The position numbers were made by a program, and so were the translations under genes. Of a DNA stretch of 64,000 nucleotides, positions 22,798-34,896 are shown one piece after another (positions within the stretch are counted from its first letter, which is position 1; each line of letters begins with the position of its first letter). Below the pieces are notes generated by a model that saw only the letters and a list, made by a program, of their open reading frames with translations, had not been told where the DNA came from and ran no database searches. Origin of the DNA: Gliomastix tumulicola (taxonomy: Eukaryota > Ascomycota > Sordariomycetes > Hypocreales > Bionectriaceae); contig BCHX01000010.1 of the NCBI GenBank assembly GCA_001599755.1, positions 161,067 to 225,066 of the forward strand, in the 5' to 3' direction.

Positions 22798-23744
22798 AAT
22801 TGTCGAACCTTGATGACGAATAGTTCCAAGTCGGAAGACGCGGGCTATTCGGAGGTTCAAGAGCGACTCTTACTTCTATACCTTGAACTCACAGCGCGTG
22901 TATACATGGTCCATGCAGTTGGCATGCCCAAGCCCTGGAATGTGTGTCAGGCATGGCTGGCAAAAGCACCCTTGATAATATATCGCATGATCTAGCATGC
23001 CAGACTTTGTGTCATGAAGCTCCTAGGCTCCACACATCTGCCAGGTCTATTTTCAACTTCCCACGCCTGTCCCTCCCGCAGATGCCAACGATATGACTTA
23101 GTGCGACATTAAACGAATACGGGATCAGCGTTGTGAATCCGCGGCGACTCGCTCGCTGCCGGTGCCCAACCCCGGCGCACAATAGTTACTGGTGTTCGGG
23201 ACGGTACGGTATGGGATGGTACGGTATGGAATGGTATTGGTATGGTGTATTCTGCCAAGACTCGGCATCGTATACAATGGTATTCTAGTGTGGGGTTTCC
23301 GGAATGGTGGACAAAGCTGTAATGAACAAAGCGATCCACTCAGGATATCTGAGGCGGCTGGCTCCGAATCTACCGCTATACTTTTGCCCGTCTATCCACA
23401 AGCGTAGGTATAAAGTGTTACGGCTTGGTCACTCGTAACTGTGTATAAGCGTTATTGGTACATCCTTGATGGCCCAAGAAGCGTATTCTTGATATAACCC
23501 CACACGGGATAGATAACTCAGACTACTGTGCAAACCCCAGGCTAGCTTGTTTGTTTGTATATATTTCGTCCAGCAGCATTCAGCTTCTCGGGTCCCCTGT
23601 AAGGTGTATAGGACGTGCTGAGCTACTGTTTATAGTACTACTCTACGAGTCGACTAGGGGCCTAACTCTACAAAGTGGTAGCCATACCCACCATCCAGCA
23701 TATGGTCAGCTCAAAGGCGCCCATCGTCGAAACCGGCCTACCCC
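22798..23744. other. Intergenic
   Basis: No gene recognised. A degenerate GGTATGG/GGTACGG tandem stretch occurs at 23195-23250. Confidence 0.45.
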
Positions 23745-23963
23745 CTAGTAATCCGCGTTTTTACAGACAGGAAATCCGGTCCCCTCAGATCCACTCTCAA
23801 CTGGATGGAGGAGAATAGTGATAAGGGAGACGGTTCCGTATCGGCAGAGGCTGTTCCCTTCCAAGTCTAAATATATTGTACTGGTGGGCGCGATTGAAGT
23901 AAGAAATGACTTGAGCTGGGCGGCAGAGGAGATAAGCGCCGCCGTGGCCGTAGAAGTGGCCAT
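23745..23963 (-). pseudogene. Fragment of a 3'-5' exonuclease (RNase D-like)
   Basis: Begins with a plausible ATG and reads through LISSAAQLKSFLTSI to TIYLDLEGNSLCRYGTVSLI. YLDLEG is the first acidic motif of the DEDD exonuclease family, and the order matches the N-terminus of small fungal exonuclease-domain proteins. The frame then loses similarity and stops after about 72 residues; the other catalytic motifs are absent. A truncated gene is the best reading. Confidence 0.6.
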
Positions 23964-25242
23964 ATGGATGACAGGTAGAACAGATCGTGGTGGATGGCAG
24001 GGTCCTGGTGGATGGCGGGAGTAACTACCATAGTAAAGTGTCCTTGAAGGATTTGGGTTACCCACGGGACATGCACTGACGCTCAAAAGTATTGTTCAAT
24101 GTAAAGAGCCAGTTATGAGCGCCACCTTACGGTGTCCGTAATATATGGGATCATCAAGCCTAGGAGCAGGAGGCCTCATCGTACAGGGGCCATGGTGGAT
24201 GAAACAAGGTTTCAGCTCAGGTTCATCCCCGCAGAAGTACGTCTGTGGTAATGGACGGACAAAAGCCACGTACTGGAATCAACTAGACCTACCCTTGGTG
24301 CAGCAGCAGTGTGTGCAGTGCATTGCGGTGATTAGTTCCCTCTAACTTGCCTTCATGCGGTTAGCTGGTCAAGCAGACAAGATTACTTGGCAAGGTGGCG
24401 GCAAAATAGGGGTGACGGCTACGAATGGCTTTGGCATGCAGACACCAAAGACTCGTGTACCACTCCTAGGGCCGATGCCGAAGTAGAGACAATCGGCGAG
24501 CTTCTGGATTCTGGAATGCTTTAAGCACATCGGCTTCTTTATTATTTGAGCCAAAGTTGACTCCGTGCTACAAACCCCAAAATTGTAAATGCAACCACAT
24601 TCGCCCAACACAGGTCCGCGGCAAGCATTCATTCCTCTTCTAATACCTTGATTTCGATGTGACGCTCCAAAACTCGGCGAACACCGCCCTTGGCGTAACG
24701 TTATAAGCGGCCGGGACGGCCAGCAAGATGTTTGCGTTCGACCTCGTATTGCCCGCCGCTGACGCTTGACTCGTCACGCGTAGGCTTCACCACCGCCATG
24801 CTGAGTGGACAGGTGCCGCAAGCAGTTCAACCAATGAAGGACTTGCGTTAACTTTATCAGTAGTTGGGGAGGAATAGTGCTAATCCTAGTGATTCAAAAG
24901 GAAAAAAGTTGCATTCCACATGCCCATCTTCATCTGGGTCTACTTATGCTGGGGGAACTTAGTGCTTGTGTGTGTCCCGGGGGAGTAAGTTAGGGTGGCT
25001 CATTCAGGATAATTCGGGCCTAAACACATCCACTCTGAGCTTGTCTCAGACTCGCGTAGCCCCCTCGAAGCAAGCATATGCGACAAGTCACTTGGTACTG
25101 CCATGTTGCACTCATTTCACTGATCTGAGATGTTCTGGGAATAGGAAGATTGAAGAATTCAATAAACTAACATGGTGGGAAGTACTTGGATGCGTATCGG
25201 GCTACCCGAAGGGGCGCTACCGAAGTGCGATATTGATAAGCC
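23964..25242. other. Long intergenic stretch
   Basis: Only short frames without motifs. I see no RNA gene or transposon end until 25243. Confidence 0.45.
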
Positions 25243-25280
25243 TACCAACCCATTCCATAGTGAAGTGTAGTACATTTGGA
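25243..25280 (+). repeat. Dispersed repeat R1, copy a
   Basis: Carries the word AACCCATTCCATAGTGAAG followed by TGTAGTACATTTGGA. Related copies lie at 36249-36307 and, inverted, at 50643-50735. Confidence 0.6.
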
Positions 25281-25301
25281 GGTTAACCCTGAGCTGAGTT
25301 G

Positions 25302-25500
25302 GGTTGAGTTTATTCCTACTCGGTTGCAGGCCGCCATGTCCAGCAGCTATGTCCGGTAGCAGATCTTGGCTGGCAGCCGAAGCGTTCATCTTGTGCACGC
25401 CCCACTTCGCCTTCTTGTTGGGAAAAAGGTCAGCTGTCCGGGCCTGTCCCCAGGATTCCCACCGTTTCTCTCTGTTCGAACCGGGTCCGCCTACCCAGAA
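25302..25500 (-). mobile_element. LINE 3'-end fragment (subfamily B)
   Basis: Matches the 3' untranslated end of the LINE at 49369 (shared CGCCATGTCCAGCAGCTATG and flanking bases). The tail is degenerate. Nothing of the coding part remains, so this is a heavily 5'-truncated copy. Confidence 0.75.
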
Positions 25501-25570
25501 TCACCAGCCGGATCACCCCGTTCGTCAAACCATGTCGGCCTATGGTTGCATATTCCCGCCGTTCCATCAT

Positions 25571-28500
25571 TTACGAACCCGATGCTAAAGATGGGAACCA
25601 GCGCTTTCTCGTCTTGGGCCCCCAATCCGATGATACAAAACGACGGCCCTCCCCGGGCGATTCAAATTCGTTAGATCCAAAACAAGCTTCCAGCCCAGGT
25701 CCGAAATAGGGCATCCCTGTAAGTCTTTGTATTGACTGCTCAACAGCCTTGTCGTCGGGCACCATCGATTTTCCGTCGCTAAGAGCTTTCTTCATATCCT
25801 TAACCTCTTCTAGGTGTAGCATCTTCTGCCTCTCCAGCTCCGCCGCATCTTCCACCCTCCCGTCCCTCTTCGCCACCCCGATGTGTAGATCCAGATACTG
25901 GACAGTAGCGTCATTTAGCAGTCGCGAGGTGCCAATGGCATTTTGGCTCAGATAGACATTAAAAAGGGCACGAGCAACCCGGATTGCCTCCTTCTCACGA
26001 AGAAGCTGCATTTGATTCTGTTTCAGGGCATCGATGTGTTGTTGCAGCCCGTCTTTCAGCTCCGTATTGCTTTCGATCTTCTGAGAAAGAGCCTCCCTGG
26101 CAATCGCGGCGGTGCGATCGTGAACCTCGACGCGGAGAAGCTTGTAAGAGATATGCATGTGATCTTCCCATTCATGCCCGCAATTGCTGTGCTTGCAGGG
26201 ATAGCCAGGAACGAGTTGCAGGTACCGATTGAAAGGGTTACATCCACGAAGCCCTTCGGCGCCCCTCACCTCGTCGGAGACATTGACGGTACAGTTGCCG
26301 TGGCAGACTGTGCTAAAGACGGTCTTTTGTGAGCCAGTCTCGTCCACTACCTGAGTGGTGCAATCCTCATGGCAGCAGACGGTTCGGGGCTTTGTGAGCT
26401 TTTGGGGCATCAGCGTAGTGATTGTTAGCGGGTGCTTCTCCATCTCCTCGTCGAGGTCCCTGCCGTGGCGGATGGCATCGCTTAACTTGCGCTCTTGATC
26501 CTTCAGCTTGTTCTCTGACTCAGTGGCGACTGTCGTGAACCTAGCAAGCGGCTTTGCCATGCTGTAGAGATAGAGGGCCGTTCGACTAAGCTTCAAGGTC
26601 TTCCTAACGTCGTGAGCTGGGAGCGTTGTGACTGTGTTCAAGAGGCTGCGCAGTGAGTCTACTGAGTTATCCCAGATCCTCGCATACCTCTCGCTGCCTC
26701 CAGCCAGGCATGTGCGACCCGCCTTGTAGGACGCCAAGTACATAAAGGCTGCCGAGTCGAAAAAGTACTGGTTGGCATCACCGCGGGCAATGCCAGTGTC
26801 AAGCCTCTCAAGCATGCTGTCTAGGGGCTCCTGGGTGGCGCCAAGCCGAAAGGCTGTAGAGTCAGCATTGGTAAAACCGAACATAATGTTGTTGGTAGCA
26901 TCGACATGCAGCCTCGAGAGGAGCTCTGAGACGCAGAACTTGAATGTCGCGTCAAGACGCGGCTCATTCGCGTGCATCAAGATGAGGATGGCACTGAGCG
27001 TGTTGATGGATTCAAGCATGGCAATGATGTCCCTAGCGTTCTGAAGTTCCTGGCTTGGCCCGTCGGTATCAATAATACCTGGTGTGTCGATGAAGCGGAA
27101 GATCCTGCCGTCAACATCGAAGTCATATGCCCGTGACTTAGTCGTGGATGACCTCCCCAATCCCGCTAACTTCTCCCAAATGGAGGGCTCGCCCACTTTG
27201 ATATTGTGGTCATTCTTGTCATCATCTTGATAAGGAAAGGTGAACGGGACGAGGTATCGGAGGTTGTCAGGGTCATCAACCAGCGCATCTGTCAAAGAGT
27301 CGAAGGTGAGATAGTTGGCCACAGAGTTGATGAACATGGATTTCCCCGCTCCTGATTTTCCAACGACTAGGATGCTGTAAACTTCTGTGGTGCCAAGCGC
27401 CCTTAGTGTCTGATGCAGAACCTGCTTGTCGTATGCGACAAACTCTGGGCCGTGCACACGGTTATTGCACCTGAAGACGGCATATTCAAATGGATACCGG
27501 CTGCACGTGCAGTAGAGGTAATCATCGGTATATCCATACGAGACGTTGCCACGGCATGTTGGGCAAATCCACGACAGAGTGCTTGCAGCAAAACAGTGGC
27601 TTCCAGGGCAAGGGGTCCGCATTCTCCGTCTTCCCGTAGGACGAGTAAACCTTCGCGTACGATCAGCTCGGTTAGCGACCACACTCTTGACTAAAGGAAG
27701 TAGCATGAGCTGCCTCCGATCCTGAGTTACGTCCTCGACAATGATCCGCCCGCCACGGCGTTGATCAATGTAGGCGGCTTGTAGATCTGCACGCTTCGGG
27801 AGATCGTAGTCGGCGATGAAGACCCTCTTGTCGCTGCTGTCGTCTCCTCTGAGTAGTTCGAATAGTGTTTGCTGATGACTTGACCAGCCTGGGCTGCCTT
27901 GCATCCCCATGTTGAAATGCAAGACATAAGCATTGTCCATGCTCATTGTCTCGTGGAGGTCCATGTGGCTCACGTATCTGGCGCCCTGGGATTCAGCCTC
28001 AGATACGAAGGCTATTTTTCGGCTGTACTGCTGTTGCTCATCAGAAAAGCCCGGCTGGTCGCTCATGGTAGCATATTCTTCAAGAAGGTTACGCAAAGTA
28101 TCCGTTGTCTCCCGGTCCATTCGTATGTCAGCGATAGTTGAACGAAGTTGTTCCTTGATACCCGATTGCATCAGTGCAGATTGTCGGGAGGCCTTCCTGA
28201 CGCCTTCTATGTATGCTCTCGGGATATACGTCGAATGACTTTGAAGCCATTCAAGGTATTCCCTGAAATTTGCCGCCGAATTTTCGAAGGTTTCCAAGAC
28301 CGAGAGACACGTCTAGGGCGTTCTGGTCGATGGTCTTAACCAAGGTACTGCGCCGCATTTCAATGCCGAACATGTTGGCTACTTCAGCCAGCGGTAAGAG
28401 TTGGAAGGCAATTGGCACTCCCTTGCCATCGTTGACATTCTCAATTGACTGCGGGACATTCCGAAGAAATTCCTGGATACTGTCGAGTGTGAAAGACGCA

Positions 28501-29186
28501 TCGCTGGGGGCAACCGCACGAACGTCGGTAGCGATGTCGAACTTGAGACTAGCCACCTCGCTGCTGGCTGAGGCAGACTTCGTCAAGTTCCCCTTGAGAT
28601 GGCATTGTCCGATATAATCTGTTATCCAGCCCAAGCTTTTGCTGCCGAGGCCGAAGTCGCCCCCCCAACTTTTTCGAACGGTGGAGGCCATGTTCGTCTC
28701 CTTGACCATTATCACTGTTCTGGCTCCCCAAACAACTTTGCAGACGACATGCGTTGCGGTACTCCGATGGAGGCAGTCCAGATTAAGTCTTCCCAGAAGT
28801 TCTCCACTTTGCAGATGCAGTGTTTCGGTCTTTGCCGTATTGATGCAAATTATGGAGGCCTGTCGGTAGTAGGTGCTCGTCTTCCTGCCCGACAGATATT
28901 CTATGCACCCGCTACCTTGGAGCTTTTGGCAGAGCACATCAATGCCCACATCGGCAGAGATTCCCAGGTTCGTGAGACGCTGTGAAAGGGTCTCCTCTGT
29001 GGAGTGTGTATATGACAAGCCGGGCGAGTCAACAGAAGATACGGCGCCTGAAGGGGGGTTGGCGTCCACGAGAATTGATGATGCCATCAGTACATTGGAG
29101 TGGGCACTGTATAGCTGACCCAAGGCGACCGTGGTGAAAGGCGAAAACGCCTGTCTTAGCTCAAGGTCAGGAGTGGCACGCGACAT
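25571..29186 (-). CDS. Stonustoxin-like N-terminus fused to P-loop GTPase; one frameshift
   Basis: Two overlapping minus-strand frames (29186-28251 and 28297-25571) form one gene of about 1,200 residues, split by an apparent single-base frameshift near 28300-28330. The first part has the ALGQLY opening and the GKGVPIAFQLLPL block seen in the stonustoxin/verrucotoxin-related family, which in most organisms is not toxic. The second part has a cysteine-rich zinc-like cluster (near 230-277), a P-loop GKSGAGKS at 313-320 and a DTPG switch motif at 404-407, then a second cysteine cluster and coiled coils. The architecture recalls large immune-type GTPases. Function here is unknown. The break may be real or a sequence error. 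Confidence 0.75.
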
Positions 29187-30112
29187 CGCTTGTGGATGGA
29201 GGTTGAAACACTGATGCGTAGAATGTATGTTGTCGATTTTTTATAAGGGGTCACCCTGCGGAGTGATGACGGAACGACGATGTTGGCGCTTGCGAAATGA
29301 AAAAGTGCCACCGTTTAGTATTTATATAATACGAGGAAAATCTGTTATCTACTCCTGGCAGTGTATGACGGTTACAAGACAATCTCCATCGAAATACACT
29401 GACACGCCGCCACAGATGCATGTGCTTGCATTACCTCCCACCTGTCTTTATCTGAGCCACGCACACTCTAGGTTGGCTAATTGGTCCAATGGCCCGAGAA
29501 TAACGCCGAGACATTCTCCGTTTGTCGAAGACACGTCAGCCCCCGTTTGCCATACTGTGTGACGATTGGGCCTCGGGGCGCGAGAAAAAGAAATAGTGTT
29601 GCCATTTTACATTTAGTACAATGATGCAGAGCTGTTGAAGCGGGGCTGCTCAGCTTACCACCAATCAATGCTTGCCACGCACCAGCGTACCGTTGGCTGT
29701 CTCGCCCTTTTTTTTTTTTGAGTCCTTTGTAAGCAGGAAATGCCTCATCGATTACTAGCTTGAGGCAACCCCCTAGCGTGCCGATTCGTTCCTCCCCGAG
29801 TAACTCAGACGTCTTTGACGCAGCGGCACGTACCTTTTCTACGTGTAGTCGAGTGGCTCCGGGTGGCCAGCTAACGGGCGTTGAAAGTCAAGATTTATGA
29901 AACCGGTAACCTATCGCGCTACTACCCCACCTAGTTTAGTTAGAACAACGAGCTAATTAGCGGCGGACACGCAGTGTAACACGTGCGGCAGGCTTCGGTA
30001 GGCACTCCGGGCGTAATAAACTTTCATTCATTCATTCATTCATACACCCTAGCAAGGAGACCAAGCTGGAAAATTAGGCGTAATTAAAATGATTGCTCAC
30101 GCAGGGCCGGGA
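29187..30112. other. Intergenic upstream of the GTPase gene
   Basis: No gene seen. Contains a T13 run near 29708-29720 and a (CATT)n microsatellite at 30023-30043. Confidence 0.45.
30023..30043 (+). repeat. (CATT)5 microsatellite
   Basis: Five consecutive CATT units following a GC-rich stretch; it could be the tail of a short retroelement, but no body is recognisable. Confidence 0.8.
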
Positions 30113-30280
30113 GATCCAAGAATTCTGATAGGTTGAAGGGACACGCTAGTGGTGCGTTGGAAACGCGCAAGCGATTCCAGGGCGGTGTCATTTCATCTCA
30201 AGGCGAGCGTGCACATGATTGGCTACGGAGGCGGAAACGAGACGCGTTTCCGTACCTTATACTAGCTAGCATCTGCCTGG
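30113..30280 (+). repeat. Dispersed repeat R2, plus-strand copy
   Basis: The reverse complement of 59891-60072 aligns along the whole length, nearly perfectly over the core at 30185-30262 (AGGCGAGCGTGCACATGATT and flanks). Several differences are transitions. No coding capacity. Confidence 0.85.
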
Positions 30281-30653
30281 ATTTGTAATGGGAGTCAGGT
30301 GGTGTGGTCAAACCCGCGTTTGAAGCTCAAACCCAGGTTTGACCGTCGACCGTACAGCTTTCTAAGCCTGACCGACCCTACAAGCCTCGGTTTCCCCTAC
30401 TATTCAGACTGTCGAATGATGCCTCATCTTGCTTTGGCATCATTGAAGCCACATTGCGTGACGCAATAGCGTAACTTTCGTAGGACAGGTCCAGCGATGA
30501 CAAGTTCCAACTGGCGTGGTGGTCAACTTCTGATATGTTGGGAGCGCGATTCTCAAAAGTGTATTACTGATTACTACCTTCCACGATGTACCCTAACCGA
30601 TCTATAATCAAGTCCCACCGCCTCCAATATAGCGCAACCCTTTATTCGTCTGT
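30281..30653. other. Intergenic
   Basis: Holds a short inverted pair of CAAACC-rich words near 30308-30345 and nothing else I recognise. Confidence 0.4.
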
Positions 30654-31637
30654 TCAAATCTTCTCAAACCAGCTCGCAATCTCACCTACATTACGATCAA
30701 CACAGTCCGGCTGATCGTAGTGTTGGAAGTGCGAAACTTCATTGTCCCAGATAAGCTTCTTGTGCTTAGTCGGAATGGAGTCGAAATGTCGCTTTGCTGC
30801 GGCACCATTCATACAGTTATCCCCATGAATGATAAGGGCGGGTTTGTTCAACTTTGCGACTCCCTCGACAGTACTATAGCTAAAGTGGTCCAAATCGCTC
30901 ATCGCTGCGTAACGATTCTCGAAGCCCTTGAGTGTCCATGGTCCATACCAAGACCAGACGACAGGACCGGGAAGGCCAGCGACAGACCCCGTGTCAGGGT
31001 CAGCGACCTTGGAATCGACCAACGGCTGATATATGACCTCCCCAGTCTTCTCATAAAGGTCTCGAGCTTTCTTCGCTCGTTCAAGACGAGCCTTGAGAAG
31101 GGCCTCCCCTTGCTCCGCAGTAGGCATCTTCATGGATGCAATATCCGCTCCTGGCTGCCAATCGACGCAGCCAGCGCAGATCATGTAAATGTCGGTTTCG
31201 TGGTCACGGAAGTAGCCAGTGACCGAGGCCACGCCCTTGACTCGATCATCATAAGATGCAATGTCCAGGGACTCGGGGCCACCTTGGCATATGCCAACAA
31301 GGAAGAGCTTTGATTTATCCACATCACCTCGGCCCACGAGATAGTCAAGTCCCGCAATGGCATCCTCGTTCTTCATCTTGGGATTCTCAAGTCGGCGCGG
31401 CATTCCAGAACTCTCGCCGACTGTGCGGGGGTCAAAAATCAGAGCCGCGTAGCCTTCGTCGGCTAGCCGAGTGGCATACTGGAGTGGCGCCTGCTCCTTC
31501 ATGAAGGAGTAGGGCCCAATAACGACGATTCCGGGCGGGTTGGAAACATTTGTCGGGCGGTAGAGCACACCGGCGATGTCCTCGCCATGCGATCGGTACG
31601 TCACCTTCTCGGTGGTGTATTTGCCGTGCGCGACCAT
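30654..31637 (-). CDS. Alpha/beta hydrolase (dienelactone hydrolase-like)
   Basis: An intact frame of 327 residues from a true ATG. The nucleophile elbow is GICQGG with Cys 117 in place of the usual Ser, as in dienelactone hydrolases and in the fungal group related to polyketide acyltransferases. The oxyanion region (VVIGPYSFMKEQ), the IFDPRTVGESSG segment, a late HGDN acid loop and a VSHFQHYD histidine complete the fold. No signal peptide is visible, so it should act in the cytosol. The gene shares a neighbourhood with an SDR, a metallo-beta-lactamase and a Zn2Cys6 regulator, consistent with opening or transfer of a lactone or ester, but the substrate is not known. Confidence 0.85.
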   Translation of the reverse strand: MVAHGKYTTEKVTYRSHGEDIAGVLYRPTNVSNPPGIVVIGPYSFMKEQAPLQYATRLADEGYAALIFDPRTVGESSGMPRRLENPKMKNEDAIAGLDYLVGRGDVDKSKLFLVGICQGGPESLDIASYDDRVKGVASVTGYFRDHETDIYMICAGCVDWQPGADIASMKMPTAEQGEALLKARLERAKKARDLYEKTGEVIYQPLVDSKVADPDTGSVAGLPGPVVWSWYGPWTLKGFENRYAAMSDLDHFSYSTVEGVAKLNKPALIIHGDNCMNGAAAKRHFDSIPTKHKKLIWDNEVSHFQHYDQPDCVDRNVGEIASWFEKI

Positions 31638-31766
31638 TTTGGCTGGCTTTGTATGAGATCAAAGATGAAGGTAGAATATATCAGATAAGCGTTGTTTAAA
31701 GAATGCTGAGTATCGGATTATTCGCGTTCATTTATCAGAAACGCCAGGCAAGGCGTAAAATACTCT

Positions 31767-31774
31767 TATATATA
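31767..31774 (-). promoter_or_regulatory. TATA box of the hydrolase gene
   Basis: TATATATA about 130 bases upstream of the ATG at 31637. Confidence 0.45.
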
Positions 31775-32436
31775 CAGGCTGAATCCTTGGTTTATATTTA
31801 GTGGGGTTTATGACTAGAACAAGCTAGAAGTTACCTTCTCCCAACCTTGTCGACTTCTCACAGGTTTAAGGTTGGATGTACCGTCACTTTCGGCGTGGTC
31901 CATATGGATATTTCGGCGATAAAGCCCACACAATGCAGGGAACGACGATCCTGCCGGGACCCCGTTAAATGAAATGTGAGCTTACCTGATACTTTAGCAT
32001 CACGTAAACTTTCGACTGTCGAGGGGCAATAGAGTCAGTCAAATAATTGCATCCATGCGAGGCAGCTCATTGCGTACTATTGCGGCGATAAACTTTGGTC
32101 ATAAACTTCGGCGATGGCTTTCGGCGATGGCTTTCGGCAATATTTTGCTTTTTGCGTCAAATTGGCAATCATTTCCTCATATTAACTAGTCTCTCAAAGC
32201 TAGGCAACTACCTGACACGATCTGGCCGTCTTGTCTTGGCAGACGCACGCAGGAATGTGGTCCACAAACGATTCCCCCCTGAGAAGCTTGGAGCTGATCA
32301 GTGGAGTCATCGCCGATACCATCGCCGATAGTCAGCGTCATACGCTGTTGCCGGGGGTCACCGCCACCATGGACCATTATCCACAGCACTTACACTGCTG
32401 TACTATCCTTGCCGGGAACCAGCGAAATGTAAAAAC
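31775..32436. other. Intergenic
   Basis: No gene. A short direct repeat of GGCTTTCGGCGAT occurs near 32112-32140. Confidence 0.4.
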
Positions 32437-32570
32437 CCCTCACAACAGCGAGAACGAATTTTTGAAACAACAGCCACGCAAAAGGAACAAACACTCCAGC
32501 CGGCGGTCGCGATAAGTTTCGACGGGCCATAGCATCTTCCCCTACTATGTTGTGTGTCCATCAGTGCCTG
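32437..32570 (+). mobile_element. LINE 5'-end fragment (subfamily B), plus strand
   Basis: The stretch from CACAACAGCGAGAACGAATT through GATAAGTTTCGACGGGCCAT matches the reverse complement of the 5' end of the LINE at 49369-50506. Only the 5' terminus is present. It is the only LINE piece here in plus orientation. Confidence 0.75.
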
Positions 32571-32975
32571 GAATCTTCAGTGCTTGATGAGGAAAGATCC
32601 TGTTCTGGAAGCTAGTCAAAGTGTAAACCTAACTGCCTTTCGACAGTCGCGTATCCAGTAACTCTATTACTAGTCTCAAAAGAAAACGCCGTGTTGTAGA
32701 TTGTCAAAGGTGATCACGCTTTCTGCACCGGACGTTGCGGCCACAGAATAAAGTGTATTACTTTGAATTTGGGCAGCTCGGAAAGATCGGACGGCTCAAA
32801 TACCCTCAAAGCTCTGTCTGATGTCCTTCTTGCCTTCAATACAACATACAGAGAGCATGATAGTGACATATTTTGAGGAACCCATGCCAAAGGAATGGTT
32901 GAACTACCTGGTATTGGCTGACTGCTCCACCCCAGTCTGTTTGTGTCAAGGACACGTCTGGATAGTATCGCTAGC
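32571..32975. other. Intergenic downstream of the SDR gene
   Basis: Nothing recognised. Confidence 0.4.
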
Positions 32976-34076
32976 TCACTGCTGCTCGAGTGAATCTCTG
33001 AGCCGGATCAGGCTCTTAGCTGCACCGACAACAACTTCCTCCAGGCCACGGAACTGCATACCAAGAACTCTCTCGGCCTTCGAGGCATCTACCCTGTACA
33101 CCTCGACCCCCAGCCCAGAGTTGGGATTTCCAACTGGTACCAAATGCCGCAGGTCAGGCAATCTTTCTCGCAAGATGTCGCAGATCCATTGCCAACTGTA
33201 GCGACCCCCGGTGACCAAAAACCTCTGCCCTGCTGCCTCCGCAGCCTCATACCCTTTCCGATGCGCAACCGCAACGTCATGTACATCAACGAAAGGGAAG
33301 ATGTTTGTCTGTGGAGGTTCCGATAGTGTACCGTTCATCAACTGATAGAACTCTTTCGGGCTCGTCGGCAATGCCTCCATCGAAGTCACCCGATGGGCGA
33401 TCGGTCCCCAGACCATGGGCGGGCAAATTGTAGTGACGGAAAAGTTGGGACGCTCTCGTTCAACGAAGTCCCATGCAGCGCGCTCCGCCAGAGCCTTGCT
33501 CGCACAATAAGCAGTGGCCACATCAGCGTGGACGGCTCCATCGTAGGTTTCGGGGTTCCAGTCAGCTTCGGTGTAGGTGTGCTCGGGCCACAGCCCTTTA
33601 CCGAGGTCCGCGATCGAGGCAAACGACGAGGTAATGACGACCCTCTTGACGCGAGGAGCGTGGGACTTCACCGACTCAAGTATATTCTTCGTTCCCTCGA
33701 TGGCAGGAATCAAAAGGTCACGCTCGTTATCGAGTCCATTCCCCACCACGAATGGAGATGCGCTATGGATCACCTGCTATCATTAGATTCCGCCAGAGAC
33801 AGTAGGGCCAGGAAGGGGAGCAGGGCTTACTCCATCAACTCCCTTGACGGCTTCGTCAAAGGCACCTTTCTTGATAATGTCGGGAACAACGGAGAAGCTG
33901 AGCTCTCGTCCATAACCTGAATGAGCCTCTCTCGCAACTTGGGCAGAAGGTTCGGAACGAACAGTCCCCCTCACATAGTACCCAGCTTTCAGGAACTCCG
34001 CAACGATATGCGTGCCAATAAAGCCGGATGCACCTGTGACAAGGACAGTCCTTTGCGATGACTGCGTATCCATCAT
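32976..34076 (-). CDS. Extended SDR: NAD(P)-dependent reductase
   Basis: Two exons on the minus strand, 34076-33831 and 33773-32976, 347 residues. The 57-nt intron (33774-33830) has a GTAAGC donor and CAG acceptor and joins GVDG to VIHSASPF in frame. The Rossmann motif TGASGFIG is at 14-21 and the catalytic YCASK (Tyr 171, Lys 175) follows the ITSSFAS serine segment. The overall pattern fits the dihydroflavonol-reductase-like branch that reduces aldehydes or ketones. A second ATG three bases later is an equally good start. It is divergent to the metallo-beta-lactamase gene with about 820 bases between starts. Confidence 0.88.
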
Positions 34077-34125
34077 GTTCTGCAAGAGCACTCGTCGGTG
34101 ATAGGGTGAAAAATGAAGTGAGGGG

Positions 34126-34131
34126 TATATA
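34126..34131 (-). promoter_or_regulatory. TATA box of the SDR gene
   Basis: TATATA 50 bases upstream of the SDR ATG. Confidence 0.45.
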
Positions 34132-34896
34132 GCAGATATACCCAAAAACCTTTATGCTGTGTGGATATTGAAGTGGTATGTCTTCGGGGTATGGAAGCTT
34201 GGGGATCACGATAGGGCAACTTTTCCATACAATCTGTAGGCAGAGGGAATATATGCAAAGTTCGTCTCGCTCAGACAGGTGGGTGGTCGAGTTGCCACTT
34301 ACCGGCGCCTGTTGTTCACGTCAGCGCGAAATGCATGAGCATTGCGTAAGTCCGACCAATGACTAGAATGCTAGCCCGGATGATCCGGTAATAGAATGAA
34401 CCGGTGTGACCTCAGGCGCTTTAATGGGGAGAACCCATTATAACCTAGGCGGTTCGAAGCTAGCGTTGGCGTATCGACAACCTTACGCTTCGCCACTCGC
34501 ACTGTCGGCGAAGGGTTTCTTTCGGAGTTGATCTTCGGCGATGGGCATTCGAAAGCCGACAACGAAAACCCTGACACCGAGGGCATATTCCTGAGCCCCA
34601 ATTTCTTCGGCGATGGGACCCATTCCCCTTCGGCGCCGAAAGTGTTCTAGGAAGAATAGAATGCATTGTGATGATAGGCCCATCGTGGCAGCGGGGCACC
34701 CGGCCATGGCTTGTGGCGCTTGTCGTCATTCGGTTCTTACGGTCCGCGCTTGGCACCGTTCTCAGCACCAAAAATCTTTTCTATGATCACCGGTCGCCCT
34801 TCTTCATTGTTGGATTACACTTGCAACTTGCTTGGCTATCTTCATTGGGTTGCCTCTTGCCCAGCCGACTGCGCTACTGTCCCTCAGTTGGGAAAG
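34132..34896. other. Divergent promoter region, SDR / metallo-beta-lactamase
   Basis: No gene. Its position suggests shared control of the two genes. I see no convincing CGG-spaced Zn2Cys6 site. Confidence 0.4.

Noticed and set aside
24690..24830. Minus-strand YEVER segment resembling a chromodomain start
   Set aside because: The frame stops within about 30 residues and the aromatic cage and WKG motif are absent.
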